Assembly (NCBI GenBank): GCA_001970855.1
Contig: LSSN01001793.1
Coordinates: forward strand, 1-14,326
Source of the DNA: Smittium culicis
Taxonomy: Eukaryota; Kickxellomycota; Harpellomycetes; Harpellales; Legeriomycetaceae
Direction of reading: 5' to 3'
DNA: 14,326 nucleotides
Both the position numbers and the translations under genes were made by a program. Positions 1 through 7,317 of the stretch are shown piece by piece; position 1 is the first letter of the stretch, and each line of letters starts with the position of its first letter. A model generated the notes under the pieces. That model had not been told where the DNA came from and ran no database searches. It saw only the letters and a list, made by a program, of their open reading frames with translations.

Positions 1-287
1 ATTGTTTGCTTTGTAGATTTGGTTGTTTTTGCCGCCCCTGATGGGTTGGCATAAGTTTTTTTAAGGGATCGGGTGTCGCCCGATCTCCCTACTGCGCCAC
101 CGCTAGCTTCCTTAATAGGGCGGAAGTTGGTGGTAGAGTTTGCATGCTCGTTCTGACGAGCCCGCCTACGCTTCACGGGCCTGAATTCGTTCATTAGAAC
201 GTTATCAACAGCTGTTGTTGATGCTTCAGATGGTTCTTGAGCAAAAATTGGTCGACCGATCAGGATCTCGAATCTTGATTGCCGATT
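1..287 (-). CDS. Partial open frame at left edge, unrecognised, possibly from a mobile element
   Basis: A minus-strand frame stays open from just after a TGA at 288-290 to the window edge, 95 codons without a stop, so the C-terminus is missing. The first ATG in frame is at 192-194. The block is clearly GC-richer than the rest of the window, and its codons look like genuine coding sequence, not an AT-rich chance ORF. The predicted peptide is basic and Ser/Thr/Lys-rich, with a KRRRAR cluster shortly after the ATG that could be a nuclear-localisation or nucleic-acid-binding patch. I do not recognise a domain. It lies about 450 bp outside the left inverted-repeat arm, so it may be coding sequence of the same dispersed element, but that is inference. 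Confidence 0.4.
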
Positions 288-317
288 TCAAAAAAAAAAT
301 TTTTTATGTTATTTTTT

Positions 318-443
318 TTACTTAACTTGTACTCCTGACCGTGAGGTTTCAGATGCACCCAAAGATGTCTTAGGATTCGTAGTGAAACCGGTCTGTTTTG
401 GAGTTTTGGTGTACGTACTGCAAATTTCAGTACTAAAAAATTT
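318..443 (-). other. Short open segment upstream of the left-edge frame, possible exon or broken coding remnant
   Basis: A minus-strand frame is open from 443 to a TAA at 318-320, about 41 codons. Its composition, rich in Thr, Ser, Lys and Pro, resembles the peptide of the 1-287 frame, but the two are in different frames and separated by stops and an A/T homopolymer. They could be two exons, since a GTTAAG donor-like site sits near the end of this segment, or pieces of a decayed element. No clean acceptor was found, so I do not join them. Confidence 0.2.
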
Positions 444-733
444 TTAACAAAAGTTTGCTTAGGTTAATGATTTTTTAAACTATACTATGTTGTTGCTCTA
501 AGCAAGCTGAACAAAGTTTAATTAATGATTGATGCCGTGTCGGCAACGGTATTGATGTTATAAACGATTTTATTAACGAAATATGACAAAAAAGTGTAAA
601 AAATAGACTAATTTTCAAAAATTTCTAAGTGTATAAAAAAATTAATAATTCTCTGTGTTCTGATAGGACCGCTTGAAAGAAAATATTTTCCAAGTGAGAG
701 AGAGATCCAACCAACGGACAACATGATAAAAAA
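444..733. other. Non-coding stretch between left-edge block and inverted-repeat arm
   Basis: No supportable gene. It contains small palindromes: TTGCTTAG at 454-461 paired with CTAAGCAA at 497-504, a GC-rich hairpin TGCCG-TGT-CGGCA at 533-545, and an AT palindrome GAAAATATTTTC at 679-690 flanked by CTTG and CAAG. Such clustered small hairpins fit the non-coding end of a transposable element but are not diagnostic. Confidence 0.35.
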
Positions 734-1179
734 ATATAAGATAGTATAACAAATCATTGGCTGATAAATTAAAAATATTCATAACAAGTTTTATAATTTG
801 GCTTATCCTATCATAATTTATATATTAGTATTAATGTACTTTACCCTGATAAGGTAGATCAACTATAATCTCAGGTATGTGAGTTTGTACAAATAAAGTT
901 TTTTAATTTTTAATTTTAATATGTGGGAGCAATACTTTAGTGTATCTAACAATACAAAAAGTGATGCAAAAAATTGATTGAATGCTCATTATATTCCCCA
1001 TACACGGACGCGTCTAGTAAAAGGCGAGGCGCGTATTCGTTATGCACAAGAAAATGAGCTTATTATATTCAGTAAAAGTAAAAGTTTTTACATATATAGC
1101 ACTTTTTTGTTAATTATAGACTGGTTTGCACTTATGGGGACTATTTTCTGCTTTATTATTTATATATTGTTATTGGCCA
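734..1179 (+). repeat. Left arm of a long inverted repeat (about 446 bp)
   Basis: This arm matches the reverse complement of 13879-14326 over its whole length, roughly 90% identical by eye, with small indels and one divergent patch around 1064-1085. Homology stops sharply at the inner edge, after TTATTGGCCA, where the two copies go into unrelated sequence. The outer limit cannot be seen because the right copy is cut by the window end. A CpG-rich core at 1001-1050 is identical in both copies. A 77-codon open frame crosses this arm, but it starts at TTG and is broken in the other copy, so the arm is treated as non-coding. It may be a terminal inverted repeat, a solo LTR-like unit, or a dispersed repeat that happens to occur twice in opposite orientations. 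Confidence 0.88.
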
Positions 1180-1417
1180 CTTTTTCTTTATTTTTTAAGT
1201 CTTTGATTTAATTTGTCTAATTAAATACATTTTATTAACACCGTATCATTAGTCTTATTGGCCAGATTTTCCCGATTGTTTAATATAAATCTTAAGTGGA
1301 AAATATCTTAAAGCTAAGTACCTATTATCATTACTATATATTTTCAGGAGCAGAAAACTTTTTTCTAACTGCCAGCGTTAGCCTTCCAAATAATTAATTA
1401 ATGAGCTAGTATACTAA

Positions 1418-1604
1418 CCCTTTTCTGGGCGGTAGACTATTTTAGGTCCTCTATTAATAGCCTATTATGGTCTATTAAAATACTTTAATTCCGAGGTGTT
1501 ATTTTATATTGGTTCTTTGCTGGCTAACAGCGAATAATATATTTTGTTTTAAATCATAAACGAATCATAAAAATTTTTTTTTAAATAGCGTTGGACGGAA
1601 AGGG
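1418..1604 (+). mobile_element. MITE-like element copy 1, piggyBac-type ends (187 bp)
   Basis: It begins CCCTTTTCTGGGC and ends GGACGGAAAGGG, giving imperfect terminal inverted repeats. It is flanked by CTAA at 1414-1417 and TTAA at 1605-1608, consistent with a mutated TTAA target duplication. TTAA targets with CCCTTT-like termini are the known signature of piggyBac-superfamily elements. The interior shares blocks with the other copies, notably AAACGAATCA near the 3' end and the GGCGGTAGACTATTTT block near the 5' end. It has no coding capacity, so it would depend on a transposase elsewhere in the genome. Confidence 0.75.
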
Positions 1605-1910
1605 TTAAGACAACGTTTTTATTGAATGTTAAATACTGCTTACCCAATAATCTTCGAGTCTTTTTCGATTTATCCAAGTCTTTTTCTATTATGCAATTAA
1701 GAGTGTTGTTTGCCCTATAAAGAGTTAATTACATTTATAGTTATCCTCTAAAGATATCCTTATGTTATAATTTCAAATCATAGTTTTATCTATGGTTTTA
1801 AATATTCTTTTTGATAGAAATTCAACTTAAATAAAACTGCTCATCTTTAAATCACACTATCATAACTATTATGAAGCTGAAAAAAGCCTAGTATATATAG
1901 GTTATGTTAA

Positions 1911-2100
1911 CCCTTTCCCAGGCAGTAGATTATTTTTGATCTACCAAATATAGCCAACCGTATTCAATTGAATTACATTAATTCCAAGTTCTTAAGAAAT
2001 ATTAATACATTGAAAAAATATAGCAAATATTATACATATTTATAAATTATAAACGAATCACAATCTAATTTTCTTTTAAAGAGTGTTGGATTGGAAAGGT
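1911..2100 (+). mobile_element. MITE-like element copy 2, piggyBac-type ends (190 bp)
   Basis: This is the best preserved copy for target sites, with exact TTAA at 1907-1910 and 2101-2104. It begins CCCTTTCCCAGGC and ends TTGGAAAGGT. A subterminal hairpin GTAGAT-N8-ATCTAC lies close to the 5' end. Shared family blocks include GATCTACCAAAT, TAGCCAAC, TATTCAATTGAAT and AAACGAATCAC. It is non-coding and in the same orientation as copies 1 and 3. Confidence 0.8.
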
Positions 2101-2183
2101 TTAAGGTTCGGCAATCATTAGTATTATTATATATTTTCATTGACTTCATTATATTAAGGTTTCAGTATCTTTACCCGTATAAT

Positions 2184-2371
2184 ACATTTCCTGGCTGTAT
2201 ACTATTCTTTGATCAACCAAATGCAGCCAACTTTGTTCGATAACAAAAAATCACTTAATACAGGAGATTGAAATATGGGGTTTTTGTAGAATAGAAGAGT
2301 ATAATAAATTAAAATTCATCATATAAAAAAAAATTAAGTCGATTATTTAAATAGAGTTAAGAAGTAAAGGG
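2184..2371 (+). mobile_element. MITE-like element copy 3, degenerate (about 188 bp)
   Basis: It aligns with copy 2 through the 5' region (TTTCCTGGCTGTA, then GATCAACCAAATGCAGCCAAC) and at the 3' end (TTTAAATAGAGTT then AAAGGG, followed by CTTA in place of TTAA). The internal AAACGAATCAC block is lost and the 5' terminus is mutated to CATTTCC, so the exact boundaries are uncertain by a few bases. It is the most decayed copy, which suggests an older insertion. Confidence 0.6.
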
Positions 2372-2795
2372 CTTATGCGAACAATAGAGGAACCTTAACT
2401 TTTTTTAATCTGTGTAATTCGAGTGAGGAAGCATTTTGTTTTGAGATAATGCCATAAGCAAAACGATCCATGTGACTAATTTTAGTTTGAATTACTAAGC
2501 GAGTCTATCCATTTAAAGTTATCCAACCAACTTCAAATTTTGCTCAAAAAAGTAAAATAATGCAAGACTAAATTTTCAAGTGTTAAAAGTCATATCATAA
2601 CTTTTTAAGTTAATTAATAATAAAGTCATAGAGCCAAAGACTCATTTTTTATTATATCAATCTACTTTACTTTTTTTTTATCAATACAAGATCCCTTTTA
2701 AGAGAAACTTACAAAAATTAAATTTTAATTCCAATTCTCGAAATCGACTTTTCTTTACCTATATTTCAACCTTCAAATTCTAAAATTACCCCGAT

Positions 2796-3095
2796 ATGCG
2801 AATCACAAACATTATCTCCACTCTTATAAAATCCAACAAGGCTGTTATTTTTTCAAAATCTTACTGCCCATTTTGTCTCCGTGCTAAAGATTCTCTTAAA
2901 TCTATAAATCTCGACTTTAAAGCTGTAGAGCTTGATGAGCATCCCGATGGTCCCAAAATACAGTCTGCCCTATTCGATTTAACAAATCAGAGAACTGTCC
3001 CCAACATCTTTATCAATTCAAAACACATTGGCGGAAGTGATAGTCTATCTGAGATAATCAGAAACAACGAAATCGAATCTTACCTGAAAAATTGA
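2796..3095 (+). CDS. Class I dithiol glutaredoxin (99 aa)
   Basis: A small thiol-disulfide oxidoreductase that uses glutathione to reduce disulfides and mixed glutathione disulfides in the cytosol. The thioredoxin fold of the glutaredoxin family is recognisable across the full length: a beta strand VIFSKSY leading into the active site CPFC (Cys24, Cys27), the cis-proline motif TVP (residues 67-69) followed by NIFI, and the glutathione-binding GGSDSL motif at 79-84. The length matches cytosolic yeast Grx1 and animal GLRX without a presequence, so there is no sign of mitochondrial or secretory targeting. The active site has Phe where most dithiol members have Tyr (CPYC), a known but less common variant. 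The ATG lies eight codons before the first strand-forming region, and no introns are needed. The gene is convergent with the large gene at 3568-7250. Family assignment is firm; the exact orthologue is not. Confidence 0.93.
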   Translation: MRITNIISTLIKSNKAVIFSKSYCPFCLRAKDSLKSINLDFKAVELDEHPDGPKIQSALFDLTNQRTVPNIFINSKHIGGSDSLSEIIRNNEIESYLKN

Positions 3096-3567
3096 ATATT
3101 TTATATAATCCAATATTAGTTTCAATGTTCTACTATAGCGCTCTCCCCCGTAAAAATAATTACCTGGATCTTATATTTAGATATCTTTAAAAAGAGCTAT
3201 TCTAATAATTTTATTAAAGAAATATTTATTCTTCAAAATCTCTTTAAAGTTAATAAACACAATGCCTTTTCCTAAAATTTCACAGATATAACTACTTCGC
3301 ACTAATTTTTTTTAGAAAAATTACTTTTAAAGATTTATTTATAGTGTAATTTTTAAAAAGTATTATTGGTATAAAGATGAAAATATAGTAAGTCGGTAAA
3401 GTATATAATTATTGTAATTAAATAAAAATATTATCCTCGAAAGCATTTTTATCTTCTGAGAAGCTTTCCAATATTTTTTCACTAAATAAAATAAATTTAT
3501 GGCCACTTTTTATAATATATAAAAGTATCATTTCTCGTGTTTATTACTTAGTAATAATTAATAGATT
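3096..3567. other. Convergent intergenic region between glutaredoxin and the large gene
   Basis: It holds the 3' flanks of two convergent genes. It is AT-rich, with several TATATAA/AATAAA-like stretches that could direct polyadenylation on either strand. No open frame or RNA gene was seen. Confidence 0.5.
3541..3557. repeat. Perfect 8-bp inverted repeat just downstream of the large gene's stop
   Basis: TTATTACT-T-AGTAATAA, a perfect palindrome around one central base, starting 11 bases beyond the stop codon of the minus-strand gene. It contains AATAA-like cores on both strands. It could contribute to 3'-end formation, but in such AT-rich DNA it could also be chance. Confidence 0.4.
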
Positions 3568-6500
3568 TTAGTAGTTCATGTTTGAGGCCATTGACTCTGA
3601 TAAAGCTACAGCGACCATAGCCACTTCTTGGAGCGAGTCATTTCCAATATTGCTGAATGTAGTGTCTGTTCTTTTTTGGTTTGAGTCGTACCCGTAATAG
3701 CTGTGGCTATACGTCCCACTTGAACTAGAGTTCGAGTCTGAGTTTAAAGTCCCAATTTTCGATATCACCTCCAAGTCATTTCCTATCATCCCTCTGCTTG
3801 TATTTAATATTACTCGTCCTCGATCCGATTCATTGTTCGATTTATCGTACATGTTATTTTTAAAGGTTGTAGTATCTTTGTTGGCCTGAATAGTAGAGAA
3901 ATTGTTGAATGAAGCATTCTTCTTTACTGGCTGGATAGTGGTGAACCTTTCTGCGCTCAGAATTTTATTTTTCGCAAACTTGTTTATATTTGGGCTCGCC
4001 ACATTAACGTTATTAGACTTGAAAAGAGTTTTAGTATCTTCTTCCTCGCGCCCATAAGCTCCATCATTAGGATTTGTCAAGTTGTCGTTTATTCCGACGC
4101 CTATTGAGGAAATCGAATTTTCTTTATTGCTTCCATTTCTTATCAATCCCCTAACCCAGTTATTTTGGTTGAAATTCTTATGAACATGGTCGTAAAGTTT
4201 ATCGAACTCTGAGCCTACCGACTCACGCTCCAATTTGTCTAAAGCGTACTCTGATTTTCCTTTTGCACCGCTTCTACTGTTACTGTTTTTCCAGCTATAT
4301 GCAGCAGCGCTGTTAGTAAACGATTTTGTCGCTCTTGGCGATGGGAAATTTTCATTATCTTTCCTAGAATCAGACACCTTGATTTCTGAGGGTTTTGGCG
4401 AGCCCTCAAAAGTTCTTCCGAATTGATTAACCCCAAGTCTTTTAGTTTTGTTACTTTGAAGCATTAATGATTGGAGGGGTGAATGTGCCTTAATATCGCT
4501 TTTAGCGTCCTCTCTCTTCTTATTACTAGTAACCGAAGTTTCTGCGTCGATAGCAGACATGCTTGGTCTAGCATATAAAACCATTTCATAGCTATGCCTA
4601 TTATTTTGGCTGTAATTTGGGTAAACAACCACCGGCTCGTAGTCTGGTCTCATTTTTCTAAACTCAGTTAACAGCTCCAATAACAGTGATAAAAATAATT
4701 CTGGGTTAAACTCCGATTTTTGGGATACTAGTCGCTCACTTGAAATTTGGAGATATATCAACAAGTTTGCAATTTTTGACTTTTTGGACTGCTCAAAGCT
4801 AATCATTTTGCTGCAAATATCAAACCATTCACTAAAAATTTCTATTCCATATAAATTTCCTGATATTGACGAATCTATTTCTTCTAAATCAGCCAGGTTC
4901 GTTTCTTTCCCTCTGCCTGATCCGACACTAACTATAAGCTTACTGAAAACTGAACCTAATCCTAGCAAAGTTGACATACACAACATTTTTAGATCTTTTG
5001 GAGGATTATTGCTAAGATCCCATGTAAGCCCAAAACTCATTACTGCTTGGAGTGCTATTTCTTCGATTTGCGCAACTCTGCTGATTTTTTTTGAAGCTAT
5101 GTAGCTATCATCTCCATACGAAGGGTAAAAAAAGTGTCTCTCTAGATCTATCTCGCTGTAGTACACCAATACATGGAGAAGCATTAGGAGCGATACTCTT
5201 TTTCGGTTGAAAATTCGTTTCTTTGAAACTATTTGATATGGCTGGAGATTTTTTTTATTATTATCAAATGATCGTGGGCTGAATGGTTCAGAGCTATAAT
5301 GATCAGTATTATTTTGTTGGCCATTTCTAGTACCTTCATTTGATGAAATACTAACTAGAGTATTATTATTTATATCACTGTCATTAGCCGATCTCATCCA
5401 AAGCTCAAGAACTGAGCCTACTTCTTCATCGCTTAACCCGATATTTAATCTTTTTACATCAAGAATGTTAGTTAAATATTGGTTCTGTTGTACATCAATT
5501 GCTCTTTCATATACTTTTTTAGAGTCTAGGCTACATTCCTCGTCATCATCGCTAGGCTCTCTTTGCTCCCAATCAACGCCAATGTTCAATAGCGCATATT
5601 TAGAAAATTCTACTAGCTTTTCATCCAAATTCATCAAAATTACTGAACTCATTTCGCGCAACACTGATATTCTATCTTCTAGTTCTATATACTTTCCAAC
5701 AATTCTGAGTCTAATTTTATCTTTCTGCTCTTTTGAAATCATCTTGTATCTAATAGCTTCATTAAGAACTATATTCAACAACCTTCTAAAAGCTCGCGCT
5801 TTGTCGAACTCGTTTACTTCGCTACTGTGTAGCTTTGTGCATATCGGCGAAATACATAATCTGTCTAAACAGTAAATATTGTGCTTAACGTCAAATTTTA
5901 TTATATTTGCATTCAAGAGAAATATGAAGTCTGTAACTGATCCGTATCCATTGTATTCAAGCTGACTGATCGTCCACATTGAAACTGCATAAAGGTTGAG
6001 CCTATTTTAATTTTATAAAATAGGAAATTTCAAAAATTTATTTTTTTACGCAAAAAGAATAATTAGCACTTTAATGATGTATGTGAACATGCATGAGATG
6101 CTGACAGTTTATATGATAGGTTATAAATTTGACAAAACCATAATAAATATCTGTTTGATGCTTAAAGCTATAATTATTTTTTGTAACGATCTATATTTTT
6201 TTTTACATTTTCCAAAATAAAATTTAATGAAACTAAAAAATATTACCTAGTAGATTTACACGCGCTAGTAATATTCGATAAGCTTTTTACTAAATTCTCT
6301 TGCTTTGCGAAAATGGCATTTTGTTGGATCCTTTTAACCAAAGAAGATTTTATTTCAGAATAAAATAACTCTTCGTTACAAAATCTCTTCAAGAAAACAT
6401 CATTGACCACTTTTAAAAATCGCGTAACTAAATTTTTTTTTTTAATATACAAAGAAGTTAGAAAAAGCTTTTTTTTTTAAAAAAAATTAAAAAACGAAAG

Positions 6501-7250
6501 AAAGCTCCAGTTAATTAGATATAGTTATAATTGGAAATATAATTTGGCTAGACAAGAAATGATTTTATATAGCTATATATCTTTTTTATTTTACTAACCT
6601 GTTACTCTTAGTTCGCGCGGATTATCAAATTCATGTTTAGCTTTTCCAGATGGAAACCCATTTTGATCCATGTTTATTTTCGCATCTTCGTGGTTTTTAT
6701 AAAAGCTACTTGGTAGCCCAGTGTCTTGATAGTTTGATACACCTAGTTTGTTATTCATATGGTTGTTTTGGATAATTGCAAACTTGTTAATTTTGAACAT
6801 TTGATCAGAAGTAGATTTGTGAATGATTTGTTTGGCGTTTGGCGATAATATGGAGATGTTATCTCCGCTATCGTATTTTGAGTTTATGATGTCAATTTCA
6901 TTAATATCGTAGCTGTTTTCGTTATATCCTACGTATGGCGATCGATTTCTACTATTTTCAATAAAAGTACCATTCTTCTTCATGTAATTGTTCTTGTTTC
7001 CACTTTGTTGGTAGCCTGATGACGAAGATTCAACCATAGATTTCGACTCGATCATGTTTAGGATCTTTCTGTCAGTCTTCAGCTGCTGCATGTATTTGAT
7101 CTTTCTATTGTTATTTGATTTATTGACTTGGCGAAGAACAAACTCGGAATCTTCGATTTCTGACTCGCCCATTGTACGCGTGGCCACCATTGTCGCAAGC
7201 TCATTCTCGCTCCCACTTATACGTCCACTGTTATAATACCCAGCTGGCAT
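3568..7250 (-). CDS. Three-exon gene for an unrecognised large protein (about 1,088 aa)
   Basis: Reading on the minus strand, the model is exon 1 at 7250-6599, exon 2 at 6427-6247 and exon 3 at 6001-3568. The exons sum to 3,267 nt and stay in frame (phase 1, then phase 2 junctions), giving 1,088 residues. Exon 1 supplies about 217 mostly disordered residues rich in Asn, Ser and Lys. Exon 2 and the start of exon 3 (residues about 218-430) look well folded and alpha-helical. After an acidic and Asn/Ser-rich linker, a second hydrophobic helical region spans about residues 545-740, containing SLLMLLHVLVYYSEI and LFLSLLLELLTEFRKMRP. The C-terminal 350 residues are again low complexity, with several SP sites that might be phosphorylated. 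No signal peptide, catalytic motif or known domain was recognised. The helical layout could be an alpha-solenoid scaffold, but that is only a guess. The start ATG follows a C-rich tract. If the introns are wrong, the gene would break into separate frames at 6594-7250, 6243-6452 and 3568-5979. Confidence 0.75.
6002..6246 (-). other. Predicted intron 2 of the large gene (245 nt, phase 2)
   Basis: Donor GTAATA directly after CTACTAG; acceptor TTAAAATAG before GCTCAACC. A branch-like GTGCTAAT lies at 6062-6068 with a pyrimidine stretch right after it, and the first AG downstream of that branch is the predicted acceptor. Using it preserves the reading frame into exon 3 and adds seven codons before the first ATG of that frame. 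A nearby alternative acceptor (TATGCAG, ending at 5985) would put the junction out of frame. Confidence 0.7.
6428..6598 (-). other. Predicted intron 1 of the large gene (171 nt, phase 1)
   Basis: Donor GTTAGT after AACAG; acceptor AATTTAG before TTACGCG. A consensus fungal branch site CTAAC lies at 6457-6461, about 30 nt from the acceptor, which is the usual spacing. The frame of exon 1 ends in a stop only two codons into the intron, and the phase-1 junction links it in frame to exon 2. Confidence 0.8.
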
Positions 7251-7263
7251 TTTTAAAGGGAGT

Positions 7264-7273
7264 GGGGGGGGGG
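7264..7273. repeat. G10/C10 homopolymer just upstream of the large gene's start
   Basis: Ten consecutive Gs on the plus strand (Cs on the coding strand), 14 bases upstream of the ATG at 7250. The coding strand reads as a C-rich, pyrimidine-rich leader. A run of ten G/C bases is unexpected in sequence this AT-rich and is likely to be length-variable. Confidence 0.7.
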
Positions 7274-7295
7274 CAGTGTTTTATTCTTTTTATTT

Positions 7296-7317
7296 ATTTC
7301 GGCTTGAATCCCGAAAT
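7296..7317. promoter_or_regulatory. Palindrome ATTTCGG-N8-CCGAAAT upstream of the large gene
   Basis: A perfect 7-bp inverted repeat with 8 bases between the halves, 46 bp upstream of the large gene's ATG. It contains CGG-N8-CCG, the everted/inverted CGG layout bound by fungal Zn(II)2Cys6 regulators, whose members differ by spacer length. CGG is rare in the surrounding AT-rich DNA. Alternatively it is a hairpin in the 5' leader. Function is inferred from pattern only. Confidence 0.4.

Larger units (their letters stand above)
1180..2795. other. Intergenic region with a cluster of three short MITE-like copies
   Basis: There is no convincing gene in 1.6 kb between the inverted-repeat arm and the glutaredoxin start. 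It contains three same-orientation copies of a roughly 188 bp element (listed separately). A near-perfect short direct repeat, AGTCTTTTTCGATT / AGTCTTTTTCTATT, lies at about 1656-1690. The last 100 bases before the glutaredoxin ATG are pyrimidine-rich, as often seen in fungal promoters, but no specific TATA element can be assigned. Confidence 0.6.

Noticed and set aside
1001..1050. CpG-rich core as a tRNA-derived SINE promoter
   Set aside because: The core lacks a recognisable B box (GGTTCGANNCC) and a properly spaced A box.
978..1211. 77-residue hydrophobic open frame across the left inverted-repeat arm
   Set aside because: It begins at TTG, not ATG, and the matching right arm carries an indel and a stop in this frame, so the reading frame is not conserved between copies.
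4235..5875. Several plus-strand open frames of 63-136 residues opposite exon 3 of the large gene
   Set aside because: Antisense shadows of a long conserved-looking frame, with no own start context or motifs.
5980..6001. TATGCAG as acceptor for intron 2
   Set aside because: It gives a phase mismatch with the exon 2 donor. The AATAG acceptor ending at 6002 keeps the frame and is the first AG after the branch-like site.
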